Positions 14,211-24,208 are shown, counted from the stretch's first letter. The stretch: 29,837 nucleotides of DNA from CAMTWZ01 sp964412365 (GCA_964412365.1 CAYPOI010000028.1:1-29837), one strand, 5' to 3'. The notes: generated by a model not told the origin, from the letters alone. Program-made: numbers and translations.

Positions 14211-16738
14211 ACCCATTCATCTGGAAGATGGCTTGGCGTGAAAGTCGAGGCAATCTGAACCGACTCGCCCTTTTCGTGGCCTGCATCGTGCTTGGAGTGG
14301 CGGCATTGGTCTCCATCACCTCGTTCGGCGACAACCTGAACCGCGCCATTGAAGAACAAGCCAAAACCTTGTTGGGTGCCGATCTGGTCGCCGATTCCCG
14401 CATGGAGTTTTCGGTTGAAGCCGAAGCCCTGCTCGATTCCATCGGTGGCGACCAAACCCGCGAAGTGCGCTTCACGTCCATGGCCTTCTTTCCGAAAGCG
14501 CAGAACGCCCGTTTATCGCAGATCCGAGCCATCGAAGGCGGATTTCCTTACTACGGCATCCTCGAGACAATGCCGGAAGGCGCTAAAACCACATTGGAAT
14601 CCGGCAACACCGCGTTGGTGGATGATGGATTGATGATGCAATTCGGAATCGACGTGGGCGATAGCGTCAAAATTGGCCAAGTCACCTATGTGATCACGGG
14701 TCGATTGATTTCGATACCGGGCGAAAGCTTGGCTCAGGGCATCGCGGGTCCGCGCATCTTCATTCCCTTGAACACATTGGAAGCCACGGAACTGGTCCAA
14801 CGTGGGTCCATTGTCCGACATGTGAGATATTTTCATCTTCCGGGCATCACAGCGGAAGACCTTAAGGCGATGGAAGACGCGCTAGAGCCGAGATTCGAAT
14901 CACTACGCCTCGATATGGACACCGTGGAGGGCAGGAAGCGCAGCTTGGGTCGGACATTCGCGAATCTGACCCGGTTTCTGAATCTCGTGGGCTTCATCGC
15001 TCTTCTGCTGGGTGGTGTGGGAATCGCAAGTTCCATCCACGTGTACATCAAGCGAAAAATAAACACCGTAGCGGTATTGCGCTGCTTGGGCGCGGGGACG
15101 GCGCAGGCCTTGTGGATCTACGTGATCCAAGCCGCGGGCATGGGCCTCATCGGCGCGTTTGTCGGCGCCACGTTGGGTGTGCTCGTTCAAGTGATCTTGC
15201 CGCTGGTCCTCAACGACTTCCTGCCGGTTGACATCGACTTCGGCGTCTCGTGGCCCGCCATCGCGCTGGGTATGCTCATCGGCGTATCCATCACCGCACT
15301 CTTCGCCATGAACCCGCTCGTGGCCATACGACGGATTTCGCCGCTTCTGGCCATCCGTCAAAGTTTCGAGACCGAAAGCGACCTTCCCGCCGATCCCCTC
15401 AAATGGATCCTCTACGGAATCGTTGGAGCCGGCATCCTCGCTTGCTCCCTCCTCCTGGCCGATAACATCGAGTTCGGCGTCTGGTACTTCATCGGCATCC
15501 TTACCGCGTTCGCCTTGCTGGCCGCACTCGGATGGAGCATCTCACGCCTGTTCAAGCGCTTCTTCCCGAAAAACAGCACGTTCACCATCCGTCAGGGCAT
15601 CGCGAATCTGTATCGCCCGAACAACCAGACCACCGTCATGATCATGACGCTTGGATTCGGCACCTTCCTCATCGCCACACTTTTCTTGTCGCGTGATGTG
15701 CTGCTCAATCAAATCAACATCACGGATGCGCGGAACCAACCGAACCTGGTGTTTTACGACATCCAAACCGATCAAGCCGATCCATTGCTAAGTGTGCTAT
15801 CCGACTTCGATCTCACCCCTCTTCAGAATGTGCCAATCGTGACCATGCGCATGAGCGCGATCAACAATGAAACGTTGGAAGAGCTCCGAGCCAGCGAGAC
15901 GCGTCGCATTCCGAGTTGGATGTACGAGCGCGAAATGAGGTCCACGTATCGAGATTCGCTGACATCCACCGAAACCGTGGTCGAAGGGGAATGGATTCCT
16001 GTGGCGACCGATCCGTTCGGACTCATTCCCATCTCCATTGAAAAAAGTGTCTTCGAGGAACTCAATCTCGCCATAGGCGATACGATTTTGTTCGACATTC
16101 AAGGCATTCCCTTCGAAACGCAAATCACGAGTGTCCGGGACGTGGATTGGCAGCAGATTTCGCCCAATTTCGTGTTTCTGTTCCCGGCCGGTGTGCTTGA
16201 ACCCGCGCCGCAATTCCGGGTGATGGTGATGAGAACCACAAGTCGCGACCAAGCCGCTCAAGTTCAGCAACAGGTTGTGAGACAATTTCCGAATGTGTCT
16301 GCTGTGGACTTGGCGTTGGTGCTATCCATCGCAGACACCCTCATTTCCAGAGTGAGTTTCGTGATCCGCTTCATGGCCTTGTTCAGCGTCTTCACAGGAC
16401 TCATCGTGCTCAGTGGAACCGTGATCGCCAGTCGCTATCAGCGTGTGCAGGAAACCGTGCTGCTCAAAACCTTGGGCGCATCGCGCAAACAGGTACTGGC
16501 CATCATGTCGGTCGAGTATCTGGTACTCGGCTTCCTGGCGGCGCTCACAGGCCTGTTTCTGGCCTACTTCGCGGCATGGGCCATCAGTTACTTCGTGTTC
16601 GAAACCGTTTTCATCCCCAACATGGGAAATATCGGCTATCTGATGTTGGCTGTGATGTCGCTCACCCTGCTGTTTGGTTTATTGAACAGCGGGGATATCT
16701 ACCGCAGAAGTGCCTTGGAGGTATTGAGAGAGGGGTAA
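14207..16738 (+). CDS. ybbP: FtsX-fold ABC permease, YbbP-type
   Basis: An 843-residue permease with two FtsX domains. TM1 is at about 19-40, followed by a large periplasmic MacB-PCD-like domain (about 41-250) and three TMs (about 255-390). A central TM group follows (about 398-505), then a second periplasmic domain (about 510-700), and three C-terminal TMs (about 715-830). This double-FtsX arrangement with about ten helices and around 800 residues is the YbbP layout and not the four-TM MacB one. It overlaps the ATPase gene by 4 nt. It probably forms a homomeric or pseudo-dimeric membrane unit with two YbbA subunits that works with the divergent TesA-like esterase. Confidence 0.92.
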   Translation: MNPFIWKMAWRESRGNLNRLALFVACIVLGVAALVSITSFGDNLNRAIEEQAKTLLGADLVADSRMEFSVEAEALLDSIGGDQTREVRFTSMAFFPKAQNARLSQIRAIEGGFPYYGILETMPEGAKTTLESGNTALVDDGLMMQFGIDVGDSVKIGQVTYVITGRLISIPGESLAQGIAGPRIFIPLNTLEATELVQRGSIVRHVRYFHLPGITAEDLKAMEDALEPRFESLRLDMDTVEGRKRSLGRTFANLTRFLNLVGFIALLLGGVGIASSIHVYIKRKINTVAVLRCLGAGTAQALWIYVIQAAGMGLIGAFVGATLGVLVQVILPLVLNDFLPVDIDFGVSWPAIALGMLIGVSITALFAMNPLVAIRRISPLLAIRQSFETESDLPADPLKWILYGIVGAGILACSLLLADNIEFGVWYFIGILTAFALLAALGWSISRLFKRFFPKNSTFTIRQGIANLYRPNNQTTVMIMTLGFGTFLIATLFLSRDVLLNQINITDARNQPNLVFYDIQTDQADPLLSVLSDFDLTPLQNVPIVTMRMSAINNETLEELRASETRRIPSWMYEREMRSTYRDSLTSTETVVEGEWIPVATDPFGLIPISIEKSVFEELNLAIGDTILFDIQGIPFETQITSVRDVDWQQISPNFVFLFPAGVLEPAPQFRVMVMRTTSRDQAAQVQQQVVRQFPNVSAVDLALVLSIADTLISRVSFVIRFMALFSVFTGLIVLSGTVIASRYQRVQETVLLKTLGASRKQVLAIMSVEYLVLGFLAALTGLFLAYFAAWAISYFVFETVFIPNMGNIGYLMLAVMSLTLLFGLLNSGDIYRRSALEVLREG

Positions 16739-16809
16739 TTCGGGGCTATCACCCGTTTGATGTATGGACTTCATGCGGCCAATCAGGCTACCTTGGTCCT
16801 AACACTAAC

Positions 16810-16814
16810 GGGAG
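16810..16814 (+). promoter_or_regulatory. Shine-Dalgarno-like GGGAG before the DUF2231-like gene
   Basis: GGGAG lies 6 nt upstream of the ATG at 16821. It is one of the few recognisable ribosome-binding sites in the window and supports that start. The 82-nt gap after the permease gene shows no other clear signal. Confidence 0.5.
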
Positions 16815-16820
16815 ACCCTT

Positions 16821-17294
16821 ATGGACCTCGCTCATTTGCATCTTGTTTTGAATCACATCCCAATTGTCGGATTTCCATTCCTTTTGATGATTGGCATTTG
16901 GGCAACCTTTCGCAAGGATCACGCCCTGCGAAAATTTCTCTACGCGGTATCCATCGCCCTTACACTGGTCACAGCTGTCGCATTTCAAACCGGCGAACCC
17001 GCCGAAGACCGCGCGGAAACCACAGGCGCCTCGGATGCCGCTATCCACGATCATGAAGAAGCCGCGGAAACCGCAATGGTCTTCGTCTGGGTGTCTGCGG
17101 TTTTGGCAGCCGTCGCCTTTTTCAGCGTCGGAAAACCATCTCTTGAGAACGTCACCGCTTCCTTATATGCGATATCGTTGGTGCTCACCATCGTCGCACT
17201 TGGCTGGACGGGCTACGAAGGCGGAAAAATCAGGCACGGGGATGGAGTTATCGCGACAATTCAGACCATAGATGAATCACATGATGACGAATGA
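16821..17294 (+). CDS. DUF2231-like four-TM membrane protein
   Basis: A 157-residue inner-membrane protein with four predicted TMs (about 10-28, 37-56, 84-102, 113-131). It has conserved-looking His positions: L-H-L-V-L-N-H-I-P-I-V-G at 6-17 (H7, H12), a loop with T-G-E-P-A-E-D then I-H-D-H-E-E at 75-80, and G-G-K-I-R-H at 134-139. The pattern of a first-helix H...NHxP, a loop HE and a final G-G-x-I-R-H is what I associate with DUF2231-type proteins and suggests metal or haem ligation, but no function is proven. It overlaps the start of the LuxR-type gene by up to 23 nt, which implies translational coupling. Confidence 0.78.
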   Translation: MDLAHLHLVLNHIPIVGFPFLLMIGIWATFRKDHALRKFLYAVSIALTLVTAVAFQTGEPAEDRAETTGASDAAIHDHEEAAETAMVFVWVSAVLAAVAFFSVGKPSLENVTASLYAISLVLTIVALGWTGYEGGKIRHGDGVIATIQTIDESHDDE

Positions 17295-17772
17295 CGCCCG
17301 ACTCGCAAGCATGGCCGCCCTATCCATCGTATCCACATTGGTAATCGTCGATGTGGTGATGGATGCGGCCGCAGGAAGCGCTCTGTCCCATTTGGTGATG
17401 GAGTCTATCGCCGCATTGATTGCCCTCACCGCGCTCGCCGTTCTCCTTCGCGATTGGAGACGAAGCCGAAACCGTGTCGACCAACTCGATCAAGAAGCGA
17501 TCGTTTGGAAGGAACGATCCAAAAAATGGATCGACGGGCTATCTCAGGAAATCGACCAGCAAATGGATCGATGGACGTTCACCCCATCCGAAAAAGATGT
17601 CGCTTTTCTGATGATCAAGGGATTGTCGACCAAAGAAATCGCCGCTGTTCGCGGGCGGTCCGAACAGACTGTTCGCTCGCAAGCGGCGTCCATTTACTCA
17701 AAAGCAGGCGTGTCGAGCCGTACCCAACTCGCCGCTTGGTTTCTTGAGGATCTTCTCATTCCGATTTCGTGA
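17272..17772 (+). CDS. Membrane-anchored LuxR-type HTH regulator
   Basis: A 166-residue one-component regulator. Two membrane helices (about 13-33 and 40-60) precede a charged coiled linker (61-102) and a GerE/LuxR HTH (about 103-163: T-P-S-E-K-D-V-A, then G-L-S-T-K-E-I-A and S-E-Q-T-V-R-S-Q-A). The last helix A-W-F-L-E-D-L-L resembles a family of small membrane LuxR proteins widespread in proteobacteria. There is no receiver domain, so the input presumably comes through the membrane part or its partner, the preceding four-TM protein. The start at 17272 lies inside that gene; ATGs at 17281 or 17284 are equally possible. The 3' end overlaps the convergent PKD gene by 17 nt. Confidence 0.87.
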   Translation: MNHMMTNDARLASMAALSIVSTLVIVDVVMDAAAGSALSHLVMESIAALIALTALAVLLRDWRRSRNRVDQLDQEAIVWKERSKKWIDGLSQEIDQQMDRWTFTPSEKDVAFLMIKGLSTKEIAAVRGRSEQTVRSQAASIYSKAGVSSRTQLAAWFLEDLLIPIS

Positions 17773-20700
17773 CGATTAGTACCGGAATTCGTGCCGGGCT
17801 GCTTCCCGCCACATTTTGATCTTCGGCGATCAGTTCAAATCGGTTTTCACCGTTCACGAGACGCAACTGTACACCGGGTCCGGTGGCGACCGTCTGACCG
17901 TTTTGCACCCATCTTAGCACGATCGGCTGGGTATCCGTGCGATTCACAGCCGGCGCCTGCACTTCCGTGAACGGATTCGCGGGGTTCCACACACGTTCTA
18001 GACGGATGTCGGATGCCGCAAATTGCAAGGGCTCCAACACGGTCACGTCCGCGCTGAATGTCGCCAAGATTTCACCACGTGGTTTCCAACCATAGTCGAG
18101 CGTGCGGACCGTTGCCGCACCTGGCGACCAGACCGGAACTTCGACCCCATCCTTCATCATGACAAACGCCTCTGGCAGTCGGATGTCCGAGGCGCTCAAG
18201 GTATGCGAGCTCACCATCCGGACTGGGATTGAAAGGAATGGTCGGGATGGACGTGTCACAACCAATTGCTTCCCGACGCTCGATTCCGAGTTCGACAATC
18301 CACGTCCGTCGTTTTGAATGAGAGTGATGGTGTATCTCGGTTCGGTCGCGCTGAATTCAGCGGATTCCAACGGCGCACCGTTCACCAACCATCGGGTTTG
18401 AAGAACGTCTCCATCCGCATCCGTCCCGGAGATAGCCGACAAGCTCACGGTTTCACCTTGGTACACGATTTCCGGAAGATTGAACTGGGCCACCGGTGAT
18501 GAATTCACCACGAAACGCTGCTCTTTCACGACCATGCTATTCGCCACGCCGGCATTGTCGCGAGCGGTGAGGCTAAGGACTCGGGTTCCGGCCACATTCG
18601 TCGGAAGCGGAACCGATAATCCGGATCCGATGATGTCGCCATCCACACGCCAGACGAATTCTTGAATGAATCCATCCGGATCGGCACTACCCGCCGCCGA
18701 CAACATGATCGGATCGAACTGAGCCACCACATCAGGCACGTTCCAAGCCAAGGTCGGAGCCGCATTCACAGTGACCGTGGCTTCGGTTTTCGACAGGTTG
18801 CAACTGGTGCTGGATTGGGTGCGGAGGGTCATCACAATCTTGTAGGTGCCGGGCGCATCGGGTACGTAACGTGATTCGAGGCCAGTCAACGTGGTGATCA
18901 GCTCATCGCCTCGGAACACCTCCCACGTTACGGATTGGATGGAGCCTTCGTACGTGGATGTGCGCCCATCCAAAACAATCGGATCACGCGGGGCAACCAC
19001 ACGCGGAACTGTGAATTTGGCTTCCGGACCTTCCACCACGATCACACGAGCCGTGGCTTGGCTGATGTTCGAGCACATGCCGCTACCTGCTCCGATCACG
19101 GTCAGAATCACATCGTACACACCGGGTTCGAGGTAGGAATGGGTCACGTTGGCGCCCAACCCGTTGTTTCCGTCACCAAAATCCCACGAATAGGATCCGA
19201 TGCTGCCATTCGGGTCGGTGCTTTGGGTTCCATCGAACACAACCGATGTGTTGGCACAAACCGTGATTTCTTCAAACGGGATGAGGGCCTTCGGAGATCC
19301 TTCGATGCGGACCGGAATGATGGCGATGGTGGGTTCAGGCGAGAATCCATCGTTCAGAGTCAGTTTCACCGTATACACTCCGGGTTTGGAATACATATGC
19401 ACCGGATTGCTGTCTGTGGATGTGTTTCCATCGCCGAAATCCCACGTGGTGGTGAACAGATCCCCATCCGGATCATAGCTGCGGGCGCTGGAGAAGATGA
19501 TGATGTTGCCGCTACAGGATTCGATCAGCGTATCGACCACCGCTACCGGTGCTCGGTTGATCATCACTTGAATGGCTTGCGAGATGCGTGAATTTCCGAG
19601 CGATTCTCCATCGTCGAGAATCAGACTGATGGGATGCAGCCCGGGCTTGGGTGCCGTCCACGTGAAGCTCGCTTCGTTGCGACGCGACCCGTCCGGTAGG
19701 ATCCAGGTGAAGCGGAGTGCCGAGCCATCGGGATCGTAACTTCCCGACGCATCGAGTGCGACTTGCATCGAATTGGATCGAATGTAGCGTTCTGACACCA
19801 CAATCGGTGATTGGTTCACACGGATCTGAGCTTGCAGGGTGGACACGGAATTGGCCATCCCCTCCCCGTCGTCTGCCGCTATCGTAAACGGATACGTTCC
19901 GGGCGCCGCGAACGAATGGCTCACCGATTCACCGACATAAACGGCTCCATCACCGAAATTCCAAGTATAGGTTAGTCTCGAATTGTCCATATCGCTCGAA
20001 CTCACTGCGGAAAAGCGTGTAGCACGTCCTGGCTCGGTCACTGCCGGGTCCGAAACCCAACGCACAACGGGCGGGTGATTCACTCGGATCTGAGACGTCG
20101 CGATACCATACGCCTCTTCAAAGCCGGAATCATCCGTTACCTTCAATCGGATGGAGTGATAGCCAGGTGTGGAGATCCGCGTCTGCAAGGTCTGCCCTTC
20201 CCCGACCGGCGTTCCATTCACAAACCACTCGTAGCGGCGGATCGTCCCATCTGGATCGGCGCTTTCGCCTCCATCCAACAGAAATGGAACATCCGGGGCC
20301 ACCAAGGGTGGATGGGTAAGTTTCGCGACCGGACTCGCGTTCACGATCAATTGCGACGTCGTCATTTGAACACTGTTCGGCAATTTCATGCCATCATCGA
20401 CCGTGAGCGTAATCGGGTACGTTCCGGGTTTGGCATACAGATGGCGCACGGTTTCACCGGTGCCTTTCGATCCGTCACCGAAATCCCAGGTATAACTGAG
20501 CTTCACCAATTCGTCGCCACTGCTTTCCGCGGCGCTGAACGTGACCAAGGCTTCTTGCACGGTGCGTGCGGATGCGATCACAGGGACTGGCGTGGCATTG
20601 ACTCGGATTCTACGGGTCAGCCGCTGGACTGAATTCTCCACCCGTTCTCCATCATCCACAATCAAGGTGATCTCGTATTCTCCGGCTTTTTCAAAGTCGA

Positions 20701-22462
20701 TCACATGACTTGGACCACTGTAAGTGCGACCATCCGACAATTCCCAACGGATGGAAATCGCATCCCCATCCGCATCCGATGAAGCCGTTGCATCCAACGT
20801 GATGGGCTGGGTTGGCGCCACAGGGGAAATCAACTGAAAGCGCGGTGTGGGCTCGGCGTTCACTTTGTAGCGTACCGACGTGCTGAAGGTGGCGTTACGG
20901 GTTCCGGTCTGGTCGTCTGCGGTCACGGAAGCCGTATAGGTCCCTGGCGTGGCGTGCGACACTTGGACGCTCCGACCTTGCGGAACACCGACGATTCCTG
21001 GTCCTTGCCATTTGAAGACCAAAGCGTTCTGATCCGCATCCTCGTCTTGAACGACCGTGATCGACTCTTGCACATTTCGTGAAATCACGGATTTCGCCTC
21101 AATTTCAGCATATGGCTGGGTGTTCACCACAATGGTTTCCACCCGTTCAGTGGTGGTGCATCCCGCGTTCTGGGCCCCATCCGATACAATCAAACGCACA
21201 ACGAAGCGACCCGAAATCAAGCTGGAAAAGGTAAAGGTGGGTTCCGTGCTTCGCAATTCACCGTTCACGAACCAGTTGTATTGCAAAGGTCGTCCTTCCG
21301 GATCGCTGGAGGTGGACGCATCCAATAAAATCCGCTCGGTTGGAGATATGAATGGCTTCACACCGGTCAATGTGACCAAGGGTGCTTGATTCACCACGAC
21401 CATGCTATTGAACAATACGTAGCGCGGATACAGGCGACCCGTGACCGGTATGATCACATCGAACCCGAAAGCGCTGTAGGCGGGAAACGTGTGCTGAATG
21501 TCGCGTCCCGTGCGGATATCATTCAAGATGAACCAACGGGCACGGTCGAGATCGAGTCCGACTCCGGGTTGACTCAGTGCAAGTCCATAAGTAAGGCACG
21601 AATTGGATGGTGTAATTCGTACGTCCGGCATCACAATCTCATCGGTTGTCAACAATTGCGGCTCGAAAATGAAGGGGATGATCTCATCACGACCCTTGAC
21701 CACCAAATTGTTCGATCGTTGAGTGGAGCCGCTCATCGCGATGCCCCATTGGTTTTCCACATCCCGTACGGTTGTGGTATAGGCCGGCCAGGCTTGGGTA
21801 ATGGGTGCTCTGCGTCCGAATCCATCGATCAGCTGAACTGTCGTTTCTTCTTCTCCGATCAGTGTGAGTATGGGTGGAGTGGATGTAGGAAAAAGAGGTT
21901 GAAAATAAATCCGGTCGGTGAAATTCGTCTCGACCAATCCCAACGACAGATTCAATGCCACGATCTGCCAATTTCGGATGGAGGTTCCCGCCAACCGGAT
22001 TTTGAAATTGTTAACATCATTTCCATCATCGGTGTACACGCGCACGATCCAACCCTGACTACTGCTATTCGGCATTTGGAAAAACGGCACCCAGCGGTTG
22101 ATGTACCTCGCTTCGGTCCCGGCAGTGATTCCTTGAAGCGGAAGCTGTGACGATGGGATGGGTCGCAGTTGTGTGTCTTCGAGTTGATACAAGGCTTCGA
22201 ACGGGTACAACTCATAGGTTGTGAACGTATTTGGCTCTCCGTACATCAGATCGGAAAACCCGCCTAAACCGGCATCATAAATGTCGAGCGACAATTGGGT
22301 GGAATCGGGATTGGGGGATGTCGGACGAATCCAGATATCGTATTGCCCCTGAGTATCGCCGGAAGCGACGCTTACTTTTTTTCCCGAAATGGACAGATAC
22401 ACTTCTTGCGCCGATGCGGTGCCAGCGGTGACAAATAACAAACAGAAAACGATGTATTTCAA
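17756..22462 (-). CDS. Giant secreted PKD-repeat protein (about 12 PKD domains)
   Basis: A 1568-residue exported protein. The start is TTG at 22462, 3 nt after the FecR-gene stop; it opens a clean signal peptide ending S-A-Q near residue 19. Residues 20-355 form a beta-rich domain I do not recognise. Residues about 356-1401 are some twelve PKD-like repeats of about 87 residues, each starting V-N-x-x-P. Several keep W-D-F-G-D-G and P-G-x-Y (repeats 4, 6, 8, 9), while others are degenerate. The last 167 residues are a different beta-rich tail, without LPxTG, T9SS or autotransporter signals that I can see. PKD arrays act as extended stalks in adhesins and in polysaccharide- or peptide-binding surface proteins. 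It is the last gene of the helicase-kinase-FecR chain. Confidence 0.9.
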   Translation of the reverse strand: MKYIVFCLLFVTAGTASAQEVYLSISGKKVSVASGDTQGQYDIWIRPTSPNPDSTQLSLDIYDAGLGGFSDLMYGEPNTFTTYELYPFEALYQLEDTQLRPIPSSQLPLQGITAGTEARYINRWVPFFQMPNSSSQGWIVRVYTDDGNDVNNFKIRLAGTSIRNWQIVALNLSLGLVETNFTDRIYFQPLFPTSTPPILTLIGEEETTVQLIDGFGRRAPITQAWPAYTTTVRDVENQWGIAMSGSTQRSNNLVVKGRDEIIPFIFEPQLLTTDEIVMPDVRITPSNSCLTYGLALSQPGVGLDLDRARWFILNDIRTGRDIQHTFPAYSAFGFDVIIPVTGRLYPRYVLFNSMVVVNQAPLVTLTGVKPFISPTERILLDASTSSDPEGRPLQYNWFVNGELRSTEPTFTFSSLISGRFVVRLIVSDGAQNAGCTTTERVETIVVNTQPYAEIEAKSVISRNVQESITVVQDEDADQNALVFKWQGPGIVGVPQGRSVQVSHATPGTYTASVTADDQTGTRNATFSTSVRYKVNAEPTPRFQLISPVAPTQPITLDATASSDADGDAISIRWELSDGRTYSGPSHVIDFEKAGEYEITLIVDDGERVENSVQRLTRRIRVNATPVPVIASARTVQEALVTFSAAESSGDELVKLSYTWDFGDGSKGTGETVRHLYAKPGTYPITLTVDDGMKLPNSVQMTTSQLIVNASPVAKLTHPPLVAPDVPFLLDGGESADPDGTIRRYEWFVNGTPVGEGQTLQTRISTPGYHSIRLKVTDDSGFEEAYGIATSQIRVNHPPVVRWVSDPAVTEPGRATRFSAVSSSDMDNSRLTYTWNFGDGAVYVGESVSHSFAAPGTYPFTIAADDGEGMANSVSTLQAQIRVNQSPIVVSERYIRSNSMQVALDASGSYDPDGSALRFTWILPDGSRRNEASFTWTAPKPGLHPISLILDDGESLGNSRISQAIQVMINRAPVAVVDTLIESCSGNIIIFSSARSYDPDGDLFTTTWDFGDGNTSTDSNPVHMYSKPGVYTVKLTLNDGFSPEPTIAIIPVRIEGSPKALIPFEEITVCANTSVVFDGTQSTDPNGSIGSYSWDFGDGNNGLGANVTHSYLEPGVYDVILTVIGAGSGMCSNISQATARVIVVEGPEAKFTVPRVVAPRDPIVLDGRTSTYEGSIQSVTWEVFRGDELITTLTGLESRYVPDAPGTYKIVMTLRTQSSTSCNLSKTEATVTVNAAPTLAWNVPDVVAQFDPIMLSAAGSADPDGFIQEFVWRVDGDIIGSGLSVPLPTNVAGTRVLSLTARDNAGVANSMVVKEQRFVVNSSPVAQFNLPEIVYQGETVSLSAISGTDADGDVLQTRWLVNGAPLESAEFSATEPRYTITLIQNDGRGLSNSESSVGKQLVVTRPSRPFLSIPVRMVSSHTLSASDIRLPEAFVMMKDGVEVPVWSPGAATVRTLDYGWKPRGEILATFSADVTVLEPLQFAASDIRLERVWNPANPFTEVQAPAVNRTDTQPIVLRWVQNGQTVATGPGVQLRLVNGENRFELIAEDQNVAGSSPARIPVLIVTKSE

Positions 22463-22465
22463 AAC

Positions 22466-24208
22466 TTACTCCACGGTATAGGTACGTTCGGCGACCGGAA
22501 TCTGGTCCCGCTTGAATCGAAAGGCGATCCGAAAGGTCTCTGCGTCGGCAAGGTTCACATCCACCGCCCAATCTCCATTGGTACCGCATGGGACGATATA
22601 GGTACGATCAGCGACCGTCACGACCACTTCAAGCGGTTCATAGGCCACACCGGAAATGGTGATGATCTCGGAACGTCCCACACGCGACCGGTTGATATCA
22701 AACAACGTCGTTTCGGTGATCCAGACTGCGGTCCGTTTTTCAACGGTGCGGTTTCCGGAGCGATCCGTGGCAATGATGTCGAGCGGAGTTTGAGGCTCGG
22801 TCAGTTCGATGGTCGTCTCGAAATCTCCTTTGGCATCCACAGTCACAGGAGATTCATTCACAGTGAGTGCGCTGCCCGGCTCCGTGGTTCCAGCCAATGT
22901 CAATTGGTTCGACGGACTGTACACGTTCAACCGTCCGGTATTCCGCAAGAAGATCGGAGGTGGTATCAGATCCAAGTTCCTCAACACGCGATAGGTCGGA
23001 CTATCCACCCCGCGCAAGGCCTGACGATCATAGGCCCGTACTCGGATGTAAGATGTTCCCTCGGGTAGGTCCGCCAAACTCAGGCGTGGCGCCGTAGAAC
23101 TGTACTGAGTGATGGTCTTGTCGAAAAACGGGGTTGGCGAAAGATCCACTTCATAGCGCGCGGAGCCGGTGATCGCATTCCATGTGAGAGTGATTTGCTC
23201 TTGATATATCACTGAATCCGTTCCGGACCATGAAAGCCTTGGCGCCGGAAGCAGGTCGATGGGTGGCAACGGTTCTCGACCACGTACAACGATGGTGCCC
23301 TGATTCTCTTCGAGAGTCACCGAACTGGATTCTGCCGTCACGGTCGCTTCACCATTGTAGTTCGACAGAATCACACGCCGATCCTCCGTGCGCTCCGCAT
23401 AAAAATTCCGTGATTTGAGCGTGGTAGTGGCACTCTCCACATTCACCTGATAATTCGAGCGTTCCACGGCATTGGTCGATAGTCGAGCCAAGAGTCCACC
23501 ACTGCTTACTGTGATCTCCACATCGGTTTCGTTGGTCAGACGGTCGATTCTCGAATTCCGGATCACCGCCACACTGTTTTCATTCACGATCACATCACTG
23601 CCGTCCACAAAATTCAATTTGGCGAGGGATTTCACCGCGGTACGGATACCATCCGACTGGCGGAAGAGATTCCCCAAATCCGCCGTGTTCCAAGCCCCTA
23701 GCAATCCATCGCGGCGGTCCACGATTCCGGATTTTTCGGCCAATCGTGCCTCTACGTCAACATTGCGATTCTTTGACACCGCATCGGCCGTCGCCCGCAT
23801 CGCTTCAATCAGGCTCTCACCCGTTCCGATCGCATTGGTCAACGAACCGGATTGGATGTGCCCCTGGTACCATGCCGAGAGCGTATCCGCACGTTGCATT
23901 TCCTCCGACGCAAACACTTTGGCCCCATTACGAATCTGCCGATTGAAATCGATTCGTTGCGCCGAAACGGCATTGTAGTTGGCTAAAAACCGAGCCAATT
24001 CCCTCTGCGCAGGCACGCTTAATTCGTACCAGTTTTCTTCCGGAAAGTAGGACGCCACTGAAGCAACGATCGGCCAATTGCGTTCCGAACCGGCATAACG
24101 TGTCGCCATTTCCTGCACCTGCGATGCGGGAAACCGTTGCACGGTTTGAGATTGAACCGGCGTCACCAGGGCCAACCCCATCACGACAGCGAACCACCAT
24201 CCTTTCAT
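22466..24208 (-). CDS. Exported FecR-domain protein with Ig/Fn3-like modules
   Basis: A 580-residue periplasmic or surface protein. The signal peptide (1-20, cleavage at V-Q-S-Q) is followed by a helical region (about 25-195) with two Trp-containing segments. A FecR-type beta domain follows (about 196-310: V-D-G-S-D-V, then S-G-G-L-L-A-R-L and N-Y-N-G-E-A-T-V). An Fn3-like module spans 320-410 (L-T-W-N-A-I-T-G-S-A-R-Y-E-V). Two bacterial Ig-like modules lie at 415-495 and 500-580, the first with A-G-T-T-E-P-G-S. Classical FecR is an anti-sigma sensor with a cytoplasmic N-terminus; this protein has a signal peptide instead, so it cannot act that way. Its ATG overlaps the kinase stop (ATGA), suggesting it is the periplasmic partner of the sensor kinase and the PKD protein. 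Confidence 0.85.
   Translation of the reverse strand: MKGWWFAVVMGLALVTPVQSQTVQRFPASQVQEMATRYAGSERNWPIVASVASYFPEENWYELSVPAQRELARFLANYNAVSAQRIDFNRQIRNGAKVFASEEMQRADTLSAWYQGHIQSGSLTNAIGTGESLIEAMRATADAVSKNRNVDVEARLAEKSGIVDRRDGLLGAWNTADLGNLFRQSDGIRTAVKSLAKLNFVDGSDVIVNENSVAVIRNSRIDRLTNETDVEITVSSGGLLARLSTNAVERSNYQVNVESATTTLKSRNFYAERTEDRRVILSNYNGEATVTAESSSVTLEENQGTIVVRGREPLPPIDLLPAPRLSWSGTDSVIYQEQITLTWNAITGSARYEVDLSPTPFFDKTITQYSSTAPRLSLADLPEGTSYIRVRAYDRQALRGVDSPTYRVLRNLDLIPPPIFLRNTGRLNVYSPSNQLTLAGTTEPGSALTVNESPVTVDAKGDFETTIELTEPQTPLDIIATDRSGNRTVEKRTAVWITETTLFDINRSRVGRSEIITISGVAYEPLEVVVTVADRTYIVPCGTNGDWAVDVNLADAETFRIAFRFKRDQIPVAERTYTVE

Noticed and set aside
16739..16820. Promoter or riboswitch in the gap before the DUF2231-like gene
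   Set aside because: Apart from GGGAG near the start codon I see no convincing -33/-7 boxes or stable hairpin.
22466..24208. FecR as an anti-sigma factor
   Set aside because: The protein has a cleavable signal peptide, no cytoplasmic domain or single-span TM, and no sigma-factor gene is adjacent.
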